Shown piece after piece: positions 1-6,729 of a stretch of DNA of 13,287 nucleotides. The translations under genes were made by a program, and so were the position numbers. The DNA comes from Chloroflexia bacterium. Lineage in GTDB: Bacteria; Chloroflexota; Chloroflexia; Thermomicrobiales; UBA6265. The stretch lies in the NCBI GenBank assembly GCA_013698305.1, contig JACCVC010000235.1:1-13287 (forward strand). Reading direction: 5' to 3'. Positions within the stretch are counted from its first letter, which is position 1. Each line of letters begins with the position of its first letter. The notes under the pieces are model-generated. The model was not told where the DNA came from. It searched no databases and was given only the letters and a program-made list of their open reading frames with translations.

Positions 1-1
1 G

Positions 2-226
2 CTCACAACCTGGCGGCCTGAGCGGCTAGCAAGCGCGTCCCACCTGTTCTCAGCAGGTGAGGGCGTATTCATTGTAGAGGATGCTGACCAGTGCCCACCT
101 TACCTCCACACATCGACAGTTACCTCCACACATTCGGGGGTTACTTCCACCCTACCTCCACGCGAAAAACCCACAGAATCAAGGAGTTCTCTGCAATCGT
201 GGAAGTTGTGGAGGTGGTGGAGGTAA
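2..226 (+). CDS. Possible C-terminal fragment of an unknown gene of the integrated element (partial, 5' end outside window)
   Basis: Frame 2 stays open from the left edge to a TAA at 224-226, giving 74 residues without a start, so the gene would begin before the window. The first part (residues about 1-35, including GEGVFIVEDADQ) looks like ordinary protein. The tail is Ser/Thr-rich (HTSTVTSTHSGVTST) and ends in a Trp/Arg-rich stretch encoded by short DNA repeats. The stop lies 9 bases before the integrase start, which suggests an operon. Replication or excision genes often precede integrases in such elements, but nothing here identifies the function. The open frame could also be chance, since the region is short and its third-position GC is only moderate. 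Confidence 0.3.
   Translation, partial: LTTWRPERLASASHLFSAGEGVFIVEDADQCPPYLHTSTVTSTHSGVTSTLPPREKPTESRSSLQSWKLWRWWR
100..226. repeat. Direct and inverted 10-bp repeats upstream of the integrase
   Basis: TTACCTCCAC occurs exactly at 100-109 and 120-129, both extended to TTACCTCCACACAT. One-mismatch copies lie at 141-150 (TTACTTCCAC) and 152-161 (CTACCTCCAC). The reverse-complement orientation follows as three copies in 9-bp steps: 199-208 (GTGGAAGTTG), 208-217 (GTGGAGGTGG) and 217-226 (GTGGAGGTAA, an exact inverse of the first two). Integrases with an N-terminal arm-binding domain bind arrays of short sites near their gene, so arm-type sites are one reading. Sites for a regulator or excisionase, or an RNA-level role, are the alternatives. 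Confidence 0.75.
141..226 (+). promoter_or_regulatory. Candidate RNA hairpin sequestering the integrase ribosome binding site
   Basis: The GGAGGT at 219-224 is the best ribosome binding site for the ATG at 236 (11-base spacing). In RNA, 141-150 can pair with 217-226 over ten positions (one G-U), and 154-161 can pair with 208-215 over eight. Together they form a nearly continuous stem with a loop of about 46 bases. The copies at 100-109 and 120-129 could pair perfectly with 217-226 instead. The stop codon of the upstream reading frame lies inside the 3' arm, so a ribosome finishing that gene would melt the stem. Coupled or conditional integrase translation is my inference. Confidence 0.4.
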
Positions 227-235
227 CTTTGCCCC

Positions 236-1429
236 ATGTCAGGGGGTGGGCTGATGTCGTCTGACACGCGGCGATCCTGCAACTCCGGATCGATCTATCA
301 GACGAAAGAGGGCAGCTGGCGCGGTGCGGTTTCTCTCGGCTGGACTGCCGACGGCAAGCCACGCCGAAAGTACGTCTCCGGCACGACCAAGACCGAGGTG
401 AGGCGCAAGGTCGAGCGGCTGGTCGCGGATCACCATCGCGGCATTCCCATCGCAACCACAAGCCCGACCGTCGCGACGTTCCTTGAGGATTGGCTCGAGC
501 AGGTAGTGAAGCCGAAACGCCGTCGCCGGACGTATGAAGCCTACGAGTCGATTGTCCGGGTTCACCTGGTACCGGCGATCGGGCGGCACAAGCTCGACAA
601 GCTGACAGCACTCCAGGTGCAAACGATGCTCAATGAGAAACGCGCCGCCGGTGCATCCGGCCGTACCCTGATGAACATCCGCGGCATTCTGCGGGCGGCG
701 CTGAATCAGGCGATGCGCTGGGATTTCGTGCCCCGCAACGTCGCCACACTCACCGACGCGCCACAGCTCGGGGATTTCGAGGCGAACCCGATACCCGCCG
801 ATGATGTGCCGCGGCTCTTCCAGGCCGCGAAGGGTGAGCCACTCGAGGCGCTGTGGATCATCACCGTCTGGTTAGGGCTCCGGCAAGGAGAGGTGTTCGG
901 CCTGCGCTGGTCAGACATCGACCTCGACAAACGATCGATGCGGATCCAGAAACAGCTGCAATGGTCTGGAAGCAAGGAAACACGGACAGTGCAGCTGGTC
1001 GATACCAAGACCGAGCGCAGCAAGCGCACACTCCCACTCCCGGCACCTATCGTCACCGCACTCCGACGGCATCGCACCCGGCAGCTGGAAGATCAGTTGC
1101 TTGCCGGATCACGATGGAAGGGCGGTCAGTGGGGACTGGTGTTCTGTACATCGATCGGCACGCCACTCGACCCGAGCAACGTAACGAAACAGTACCGGGC
1201 GCTCCTGAAGCGTGCGGGCCTAGAGCAACGGCGCTTCCACGATCTCCGGCACTCGTGCGGCACGTTCCTGGCATCCCGGAACGTGCATCCGCGGATCATC
1301 ATGGAGATTCTCGGTCACTCGCAGATCAGCACCACGATGAACACCTACACGCATGTCGAGCTCGGATCGATGCGCGATGCGCTCGACTCAATTGGCGACC
1401 TTTTCGACGGCGATAAACAGTCAAGTTAA
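236..1429 (+). CDS. Tyrosine recombinase / phage-type integrase
   Basis: A 397-residue site-specific recombinase that would integrate and excise a mobile element. Residues about 17-70 form an arm-type DNA-binding domain (GSIYQTKEGSWRG). Residues about 78-165 are the SAM-like core-binding domain, and about 185-385 the catalytic domain. The catalytic set is visible: Arg216 (GLRQGEV), a Lys near 258, His335-x-x-Arg338 (HDLRHS), His361 (LGHS) and nucleophile Tyr371 (NTYTHV). Length and order are typical of a full-length, probably active enzyme. The ATG at 236 follows GGAGGT at 219-224; the in-frame ATG at 254, after a G-rich stretch, is an alternative. The gene runs toward the 3' end of tRNA-Lys 100 bases away, the classic layout for a tRNA-targeting integrase. 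The rest of the element should lie to the left. Confidence 0.95.
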   Translation: MSGGGLMSSDTRRSCNSGSIYQTKEGSWRGAVSLGWTADGKPRRKYVSGTTKTEVRRKVERLVADHHRGIPIATTSPTVATFLEDWLEQVVKPKRRRRTYEAYESIVRVHLVPAIGRHKLDKLTALQVQTMLNEKRAAGASGRTLMNIRGILRAALNQAMRWDFVPRNVATLTDAPQLGDFEANPIPADDVPRLFQAAKGEPLEALWIITVWLGLRQGEVFGLRWSDIDLDKRSMRIQKQLQWSGSKETRTVQLVDTKTERSKRTLPLPAPIVTALRRHRTRQLEDQLLAGSRWKGGQWGLVFCTSIGTPLDPSNVTKQYRALLKRAGLEQRRFHDLRHSCGTFLASRNVHPRIIMEILGHSQISTTMNTYTHVELGSMRDALDSIGDLFDGDKQSS

Positions 1430-1435
1430 ATCCTG

Positions 1436-1456
1436 TTGCTGCACGATATGCTGCAA
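1436..1456. repeat. Imperfect inverted repeat between integrase and tRNA
   Basis: TTGCTGCA (1436-1443) and TGCTGCAA (1449-1456) form an inverted repeat with 8-base arms, one central mismatch and a 5-base spacer. It starts 7 bases after the integrase stop. No T-run follows, so it is not a standard terminator. It could be a recombinase or excisionase site near the element junction, or chance. The rest of 1430-1529 shows no gene. Confidence 0.35.
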
Positions 1457-1529
1457 TCGGCGGATGTGAGGAAACGCACAATGGTACACATCACGGAAAT
1501 AACGCTGAACCTATGGGCTTTTTGGGTAG

Positions 1530-1571
1530 TGACCCCCCTGGGGCTCGAACCCAGAACCTCCGGATTAAAAG
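1530..1571. other. Presumed chromosomal attachment site (element junction) in the 3' half of tRNA-Lys
   Basis: Tyrosine integrases commonly recombine within the anticodon or T-arm half of a tRNA gene and sit next to it. Here the integrase stop is 100 bases from the tRNA 3' end, and the tRNA 5' half faces ordinary chromosomal genes. That puts the junction within about 1530-1571 and the element to its left. The exact crossover cannot be placed because the matching repeat at the other end is outside the window; no second copy of the tRNA 3' end occurs in 1-235. Confidence 0.5.
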
Positions 1572-1601
1572 TCCGCTGCTCTACCATTGAGCTAGAGGGT
1601 C
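1530..1601 (-). tRNA. tRNA-Lys (UUU)
   Basis: The minus strand folds as a complete 72-base cloverleaf. The acceptor stem pairs GACCCTC (1601-1595) with GGGGGTC (1537-1531), leaving discriminator A at 1530. The D arm is GCTC/GAGC, and the anticodon loop is CTTTTAA, so the anticodon is TTT at 1569-1567. The T arm is CTGGG-TTCGAGC-CCCAG. The top pair of the anticodon stem is a G-G mismatch. CCA is not encoded and must be added by the nucleotidyltransferase. A weak promoter-like TAGGAT (1642-1637) lies upstream. The integrated element abuts the 3' end yet leaves the gene intact, as expected when an element carries a copy of the 3' part. Confidence 0.95.
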
Positions 1602-1690
1602 AATTGCGGCCACGCACATGGCGACTGCACCGGAATATCCTACCGCGTAGCGGCGATGCGTTGCCACATCACTGAGCCACGGAGCCCAAA

Positions 1691-2485
1691 GTGCCCGATC
1701 TCGATGCCACCATCATCCGCGGCGCGATCGCCCTGATATGCGCATCAGTGGTGAGCGTCGTCGCATGGCGCAAGCGTCTTCTCGATCCCGGTGGGGCAGT
1801 TGCCGCCTCCTTCGCGGGAACGGCGCTTGTTGCATTCGGCGGTTGGTGGGCAGGCATCCTGCTTGTCGCGTTCTTCCTGACCTCATCGTTGCTATCCGTC
1901 TCAGAACACGACCATCCCTCCCGCACCTGGCAACAGGTTGTCGCCAACGGCGCGCCAGCCACCGCCTTCGCGGCGCTCGCGCTCCTGCTCGATGCTCCGA
2001 CCTTGCTTGTCTCCAGCGCGGCCACCATCGCCGCCGCCACCGCCGACACCTGGGCCACTGAAGTCGGACGGCAAAGCGGGGCAACCCCTCGATCCATCAA
2101 GACCCTCCGTCTGGCGCCGATCGGAACATCCGGCGCCGTCAGCCTTCCTGGCACCCTCGCCAGCATCGCCGGCTCGATGACCATCGCGATACTTGCCGCA
2201 CTCCTCGCCCCGCTTGCGTCGATGCCAGTCTCGATCGGCTTCCCGGAACAGCTCGTTATCGTCATCTGCGGGATCCTGGGAAGCCTGATCGACACGTTCC
2301 TGGGCGCCGTCTTTCAGGCCAGATACCAGTGCGTGACCTGCGACATGCGCACCGAAGAGCCGTTGGGTCACAATCCTGGACACGAGCTTGTCTTGGAGTC
2401 CGGTGCATCGTGGCTCACCAACGACGCCGTCAATCTCACCGCATCAGGAATCGCCGGCGTGATCGCGGCACTCATCGTGCGCTGA
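1691..2485 (+). CDS. DUF92 family integral membrane protein
   Basis: A 264-residue hydrophobic protein with about six membrane segments. It carries the conserved DUF92 blocks: RKRLLDPGGAVAAS (27-40), a Gly/Trp-rich segment GGWWAG (50-55), ANGAPA (85-90), ADTWATEVG (118-126), TSGAVSLPGT (146-155) and DTFLGAVFQARYQC (201-214). Characterised relatives include plant VTE6, which phosphorylates phytyl phosphate for tocopherol and phylloquinone synthesis. The bacterial function is not established; a polyprenyl- or phytyl-phosphate kinase role is only a possibility. The GTG start at 1691 is supported by ACGGAG about 7 bases upstream. It is the first chromosomal gene beyond the tRNA and appears to stand alone on +. 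Confidence 0.88.
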   Translation: MPDLDATIIRGAIALICASVVSVVAWRKRLLDPGGAVAASFAGTALVAFGGWWAGILLVAFFLTSSLLSVSEHDHPSRTWQQVVANGAPATAFAALALLLDAPTLLVSSAATIAAATADTWATEVGRQSGATPRSIKTLRLAPIGTSGAVSLPGTLASIAGSMTIAILAALLAPLASMPVSIGFPEQLVIVICGILGSLIDTFLGAVFQARYQCVTCDMRTEEPLGHNPGHELVLESGASWLTNDAVNLTASGIAGVIAALIVR

Positions 2486-2496
2486 TCCATCGAGTC

Positions 2497-2607
2497 TGAA
2501 CGTACGCCGTTCGACAGAAACGATCCCACGTCGAATCAACCGGCCCGATGGAGTAAGCTTTCATCTACGGTCTCGGTGAACGTCGAGTGAGGCGTTTGTC
2601 ACGTTCA
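2497..2607. promoter_or_regulatory. TGAACGT half-sites in the leader of the cupin/SH3 gene
   Basis: TGAACGT occurs at 2497-2503 and 2577-2583, with the inverse ACGTTCA at 2601-2607. The last two form perfect 7-bp arms separated by 17 bases. A second inverted pair, GAACG/CGTTC, lies at 2498-2512. The 209-base gap 2486-2694 otherwise shows no gene, no T-tract terminator and no convincing -35/-10 pair. These may be operator half-sites for a regulator of the gene at 2695; the regulator is unknown. Confidence 0.3.
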
Positions 2608-2694
2608 ACATCGCCACCCAGTCCCTGCCGGGCGCCACGCCCCACGGGAGAAAGCCGTCGGGTCGTCGGGTGAATACACAGTGTGAGGAGCATC

Positions 2695-4440
2695 ATGCAG
2701 ACACCATGCGCTACTGATACCCCATCTCATGCAGGAGCTCGCACCACGTCCATCCTGGTTGCCGTGTTGCTACTCATCCTGTCGTTCGCATCGACACGAT
2801 CCGTTCTGGCTCAGGACTCGACTCCCGAGACGCTGGACAACCAGTTGGTCGATGTCACTGACGAAGGCACTCCAGCAACCGGCGCCACCCCGGAAGCCGC
2901 CGCGACACCGCAGGCTGCCGGCGAGGACACCCTCGGCACAGTGCTGATGAGCTACGAGTTCGAGGAGATGCCGCCCGCGCCACTGACGGTGCGGCTGTTG
3001 CGCATGACGCTGGAACCAGGCGCGACCGTTCCCGGCCACACCCACCCTGGACCCGAGTTCAACTACGTCGAATCGGGCACGCTTACCGCCGAAGTCGATG
3101 GCACGGCCGTCGTTGGCGCGGAAGGCGATGAAGATCCGACCGAGGTCACCGAGGCACAAACACTCGATGCCGGTGAATGGATCATGTATCCGGCGGAGTC
3201 CGGCATGGTCCTTGCCAATGGAAGCGAAGAGAATGTGGTGCTGCTCTCCGCGGTGATTCACCCGGTTGGCAGTGACATCGACAGCACCATCACCTACACC
3301 GATGGACAACCGACCGACGCCGACTTCGAAGGCGTCTCCTTCGTGGTGCTTGGCGACGGGCTGATTCAGCAGTTCCCGGCGGGCGGAGCGACCGTCATCG
3401 TTGACGAGCTTGTGCTCAACGACGGCAGGTCCGTGCCGGGCTACTCCGGCCCGGCACTGCTCAGCAAGGCCGCCGGCGTGTTCGCCATCAGCGCAACCGA
3501 AGGCGCGGTGCAAGTGACCAGTTCCGCGTCTCCGCAACTCCAGCCGAACGCGATCCCCGGTCAGGAATTCACCCTCGCCGACAACGATGCCGCGTTCTTC
3601 CCGTCGGGGTATGACGCCATCGACCTCACCGAGGATAGCGGGATTGTGGGATTCACCCGTCTCCTGATTCAGCCCGAAGGCGAGCTGGCCAACGGCGTGG
3701 CGACGGTGACTACGATCCAGCCGGATACGACGGAAGTCGCAGACACCGTCGATGTCGCCACCGGCGATGGCTTGGGCGTGGGCGCGCTGATCGCGCTCAA
3801 CGAGGACACCGTAAATGTTCGCGCCGAGCCGACCACCGCCAGTGACATTGTCGACACCTATCCGGTAGGCACGCAGTTCGAGCTTGTCGGTGGCCCGGTC
3901 GAGGCGGAGGATTTCGTCTGGTACGAAGTCGTTGGCGTCAATAATCTCTCGGATGTCCAGGGCTGGCTGGTCACGGACTTCATGGACGTCATCGAGCCGG
4001 CCACGGGCGTGGCGACAGGACAGGACGACGGCAGCGCCGGCACCGGCGACCTCGCCACAACGGATGACGCGGATGAATCCGTCGTATCCGCGCTCGAAGG
4101 CTTGGATATTGACCCGGAAGATGAGGAGGCCGACGAAGCCCTTTCCGCGCTGGGCGGGCTCGATCTCGACGCCGCCGACGCGGAAGAGACGCCTCCGCCG
4201 GTCACGGACCTTGAGGTCGGAGCGATCGTCGCCACCGTCGATGAGAACCTGCGGATCCGCGCGGAAGCGAGCGCAAGTGGCACCGTCATTGTCGCCGTCG
4301 CGACAGGCACCGAGCTCGAGGTCATCGGCGGCCCAGAGGAGGCCGACGGCTTCACCTGGTACGAAGTCCAGTTGGTCGACGACGCCACCGTCACCGGGTG
4401 GGTCGCGTCCAACTTCCTAGAGGTCGTCGAGGGCGAGTAA
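2695..4440 (+). CDS. Exported protein with two cupin-like domains and two bacterial SH3 domains
   Basis: I place the start at the ATG at 2695, 4 bases after GAGGAG (2685-2690), giving 581 residues; an in-frame GTG at 2683 overlaps that site. A signal peptide spans residues 1-39, with cleavage likely after SVLA. A Thr/Pro/Ala linker follows. Cupin domain 1 (about 97-192) carries GHTHPGPE (114-121), so His115, His117 and Glu121 are likely metal ligands. A second cupin-like unit (about 210-330) repeats the same layout, but its equivalent motif (VPGYSGPALL) lacks histidines. SH3b domains lie at about 364-433 (VNVRAEP...GWLVTDFMDV) and 507-578 (LRIRAEA...GWVASNFLEV), joined by an acidic linker. 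SH3b domains often bind cell wall or extracellular ligands. No enzyme activity can be assigned. Similar architectures are familiar in Thermomicrobia. Confidence 0.85.
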   Translation: MQTPCATDTPSHAGARTTSILVAVLLLILSFASTRSVLAQDSTPETLDNQLVDVTDEGTPATGATPEAAATPQAAGEDTLGTVLMSYEFEEMPPAPLTVRLLRMTLEPGATVPGHTHPGPEFNYVESGTLTAEVDGTAVVGAEGDEDPTEVTEAQTLDAGEWIMYPAESGMVLANGSEENVVLLSAVIHPVGSDIDSTITYTDGQPTDADFEGVSFVVLGDGLIQQFPAGGATVIVDELVLNDGRSVPGYSGPALLSKAAGVFAISATEGAVQVTSSASPQLQPNAIPGQEFTLADNDAAFFPSGYDAIDLTEDSGIVGFTRLLIQPEGELANGVATVTTIQPDTTEVADTVDVATGDGLGVGALIALNEDTVNVRAEPTTASDIVDTYPVGTQFELVGGPVEAEDFVWYEVVGVNNLSDVQGWLVTDFMDVIEPATGVATGQDDGSAGTGDLATTDDADESVVSALEGLDIDPEDEEADEALSALGGLDLDAADAEETPPPVTDLEVGAIVATVDENLRIRAEASASGTVIVAVATGTELEVIGGPEEADGFTWYEVQLVDDATVTGWVASNFLEVVEGE

Positions 4441-4540
4441 CGACATCGCGATTTCATGAGAGAAACGGGGCGATTTGCAATGTGGCCGACGCGCTAGCCG
4501 AGCATTCCCGTTCCTAGCGGCCTGATGGTCGTCGGAATCT

Positions 4541-4607
4541 GTCGGCCCGACGCTACCTAGAGGGGCGTGGGCCATCGACACCTATCGGACATGAAGTCCG
4601 ACGCTAC
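4541..4607. repeat. Pair of REP-like hairpin repeats between convergent genes
   Basis: On the minus strand GTAGCGTCGG occurs twice (4607-4598 and 4556-4547), each followed within about a dozen bases by CCGA so that the GTCGG part can form a hairpin. On + these read TCGGAC-ATGAA-GTCCGA (4585-4601) and GTCGG-C-CCGAC (4541-4551). The pair sits in the 177-base gap 4441-4617 between convergent genes, the usual place for REP-type elements. No transposase is nearby and the family is not named here. Confidence 0.5.
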
Positions 4608-4618
4608 AGGCCATTTTT
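4570..4618 (+). terminator. Possible terminator after the cupin/SH3 gene
   Basis: GGCC (4570-4573) can pair with GGCC (4609-4612) around the 6-bp TCGGAC/GTCCGA hairpin, and ATTTTT follows immediately (4613-4618). The outer and inner stems are separated by unpaired bases, so the fold is weak. On the minus strand the same hairpin lies about 17 bases after the aroE stop but lacks a T-run. Confidence 0.3.
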
Positions 4619-5454
4619 CACCTGGCGGCGCGGAGCTGCTGCTCCGTCTGCACCGCCCGCCGCATGACGCTCACCGGCGCATCAAGACCCGTCCACAGGC
4701 TAAACGAGCGCGCGCCCTGATGCACCAGCATGTCGAAGCCGTCGACCGAGGCAATCCCTCGGACTTTCGCCGCGCGGAGCAGGTCGGTTTCACGGTAGGT
4801 GAGATCGACCACCAGCGCCCGGCGCGGCATCCGCGCAACCTGCGACGGCGTCAGCGGCATCTCGCCGTCGTGCCAGCCCAGCGACGTCGCGTTGACGAGC
4901 ATCGTCGCGCCTGGCAGGTCCTCGTCGAGCGAATCCCAGTCCACTGGCAGCACATCACCCCCACCGAGCTCGTCAGCCAACCGCTGCGCCCTCTCAACCG
5001 TGCGGTTCGCCAGCAGGATGCGGGGGAACCCGAGCTGCTGCAGCGCCACGATCACCGCGCGAGCGGCGCCTCCCGCGCCGAGAATCAACGCGGTGCCATG
5101 CCGGCCGCTCTCGACGCCAGCGCCGCGCACCGTGGCGCCAAAGCCATAGGCATCGGTGTTGTCGCCCAGCAGTGTCCCGCTTCTGTTGACGATCGTGTTG
5201 ACCGCGCCGATCCGACGTGCGGTCGCCGTGAGGTCGTCGCAATGTGGCAGCACGATTTGCTTGTGGGGCACCGTGATGTTGGCGCCCAGTACATCGGGAT
5301 CCCGCAGTGATTCGATTCGACTGGGGATGTCCTTCGCGTCGGTTTGCCAGAGGTGATAGGTCGCATCCACCTGTGACTCTCTGAACGCGGCGTTTTGCAT
5401 CACCGGTGACAGCGAATGCTCGACAGGATCGCCGATCAGCCCGCACTGCTTCAT
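4618..5454 (-). CDS. aroE: Shikimate dehydrogenase (NADP+)
   Basis: Reduces 3-dehydroshikimate to shikimate in the cytoplasmic chorismate pathway for aromatic amino acids. The 278-residue length is normal. Visible motifs are shikimate-binding SLSP (14-17), TVPHK with catalytic Lys65, Asn87 (GAVNT), catalytic Asp101 (DNTDAYG), the NADP-binding loop GAGGAARA (126-133) with NRT (150-152) for the 2'-phosphate, and a late Gln-Gly (246-247). The ATG at 5454 is chosen because the conserved N-terminus (KQCGLIGDPVEHSLSP) begins there and GGGAGGG lies just upstream; the longer open frame to 5538 runs into mltG. It starts 11 bases after the mltG stop, so the two are co-transcribed, with mltG first. Confidence 0.95.
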   Translation of the reverse strand: MKQCGLIGDPVEHSLSPVMQNAAFRESQVDATYHLWQTDAKDIPSRIESLRDPDVLGANITVPHKQIVLPHCDDLTATARRIGAVNTIVNRSGTLLGDNTDAYGFGATVRGAGVESGRHGTALILGAGGAARAVIVALQQLGFPRILLANRTVERAQRLADELGGGDVLPVDWDSLDEDLPGATMLVNATSLGWHDGEMPLTPSQVARMPRRALVVDLTYRETDLLRAAKVRGIASVDGFDMLVHQGARSFSLWTGLDAPVSVMRRAVQTEQQLRAAR

Positions 5455-5465
5455 GACGACCCTCC

Positions 5466-6614
5466 CTATACCAGCATCCACCGCCCGCCTGTCACCGGCG
5501 CCGCCGCCAGGCTGGGTGGCAAACCCGCACCTTCGCATGCCGGCGGATTGTAGGTGCAGACGTTTTGCTGGTGCTCCTCGTAGGTAGTGGCGAAGACGTG
5601 CTCGCCCGTGCCGTCCTGTTTGGCGACAAAGAACTGGAAGTCAACGTCAGCCGGATTGGCGACCGCCTGGATCGACGCCACGCCCGGATTGCTAATCGGG
5701 CTAGGGGGCAGCCCCGGATTGATATACGTGTTGTAGGGACCTTCCATCGCGAGTTCGGCATCGCCGAGGGTTGGCCACCACTCCTCTGGCGTACCCGCCG
5801 CGTACTGGAGGGTGGGGTCCGCGTTGAGCACCGTCCCCTGTTCGATCCGGTTGAGGTAGACCGCGGCGATCGTCGGGCGCTCCTCCCTCACCGCTGCTTC
5901 GCGCTCTACAATTGACGCCAACGTGATCGCTTCATACAACGACAGTCCCTGCGCCTCGAATCCGGCACGGTCCTCTGGCGTCACCCGATCGTCAAAGGTG
6001 TCCAGCATGTAGTAGACGACATCGGCCGCCTCCGAATCCGCCGGGATGTTGTACGTATCGGGAAAGAGAAAGCCGTTGATACTGGCATCGTCCGGCACAC
6101 CATCGAGGAAGTCGTAACCCGCGCGGATATCGGGATTATTGAGCGCCGCCATGAACTCCGCCTGACCGTTCGGCATGCCCGCCGCTTCCAGTTGCGCCCC
6201 GAACTCTTCGGCACGCTGTCCTTCAATGAAGGTTACCTGGAAAGGCTCCTGCACGACCTCCTCCGCGGCCTCTTCCGCTCCAAAGGTCGTCTGAACCGTG
6301 ATCGTGTCAATGATATCCATTACGCCCATACCGGTGCGCAGGGTATAGGTTCCGGGTCGCAAATCAACGTCGGAAAAGCGCATGCGCCCTTCGAAATACC
6401 ATCCGAACTGCACCAGCTTGGCGTCGGTGAGCTTGTCCGACACCGCTCCGGCGTCGTCCTCCGGCGCAACCTGGACGATCACCGGTCGACCGCGTTCGCC
6501 GGCCAGCTCCCGGTCCTGCCAGTAGTCGAAAAACCAGATGGAGCCAGAGACCGACAGGATCGCCACCATGACGACCGTCACGATCTTGAGACCCTGTGTA
6601 AGAACCCGAACCAA
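5466..6614 (-). CDS. mltG: Endolytic murein transglycosylase MltG
   Basis: Cleaves nascent peptidoglycan strands at the outer face of the cytoplasmic membrane and so helps set glycan chain length. I choose the TTG at 6614, giving 382 residues, because AGGAG sits 9 bases upstream; the longer open frame to 6728 has no such site. Residues about 10-30 form a single transmembrane anchor. A LysM-like region follows (about 45-110), then the YceG catalytic domain with FPDTY (184-188), LASIVEREA with the expected catalytic Glu237, and NPGLPPSPISNPG (299-311). A tail of about 30 residues after the conserved domain contains two Cys (353, 360). First gene of the mltG-aroE operon, divergent from miaA. Confidence 0.92.
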   Translation of the reverse strand: MVRVLTQGLKIVTVVMVAILSVSGSIWFFDYWQDRELAGERGRPVIVQVAPEDDAGAVSDKLTDAKLVQFGWYFEGRMRFSDVDLRPGTYTLRTGMGVMDIIDTITVQTTFGAEEAAEEVVQEPFQVTFIEGQRAEEFGAQLEAAGMPNGQAEFMAALNNPDIRAGYDFLDGVPDDASINGFLFPDTYNIPADSEAADVVYYMLDTFDDRVTPEDRAGFEAQGLSLYEAITLASIVEREAAVREERPTIAAVYLNRIEQGTVLNADPTLQYAAGTPEEWWPTLGDAELAMEGPYNTYINPGLPPSPISNPGVASIQAVANPADVDFQFFVAKQDGTGEHVFATTYEEHQQNVCTYNPPACEGAGLPPSLAAAPVTGGRWMLV

Positions 6615-6729
6615 TGCTGAAGTCTCCTGTTGCACGCAGCCGGTCAAAAACGAGATGATCATGGTAGGCTGCACAACCATGCAGGCGCCGTGTGAGAATG
6701 CTCTGGAACATGTCGCTCCGAGGAACACC

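Noticed and set aside
41..59. CACCTG-N7-CAGGTG inverted repeat near the left edge
   Set aside because: A 6-bp stem with no T-run inside a possible coding frame is not enough to call a terminator or operator.
100..226. CRISPR array
   Set aside because: The repeats are only about 10 bases, spaced irregularly and in both orientations, with no cas genes.
1436..1675. Open frame on + encoding PLGLEPRTSG-type sequence
   Set aside because: It reads antisense through tRNA-Lys; this peptide string is a well-known spurious translation of tRNA genes.
2498..2512. GAAC...GTTC as a LexA/SOS box
   Set aside because: The spacer is 7 bases rather than the 4 of the Gram-positive-type box, and the neighbouring genes are not DNA-repair genes.
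2683..2694. GTG start at 2683 for the cupin/SH3 protein
   Set aside because: It overlaps the GAGGAG ribosome binding site, which better serves the ATG at 2695; the signal peptide is complete from that ATG.
5455..5538. N-terminal extension of aroE to 5538
   Set aside because: It would overlap mltG, and the conserved shikimate dehydrogenase sequence begins at the ATG at 5454, which has a GGGAGGG site.
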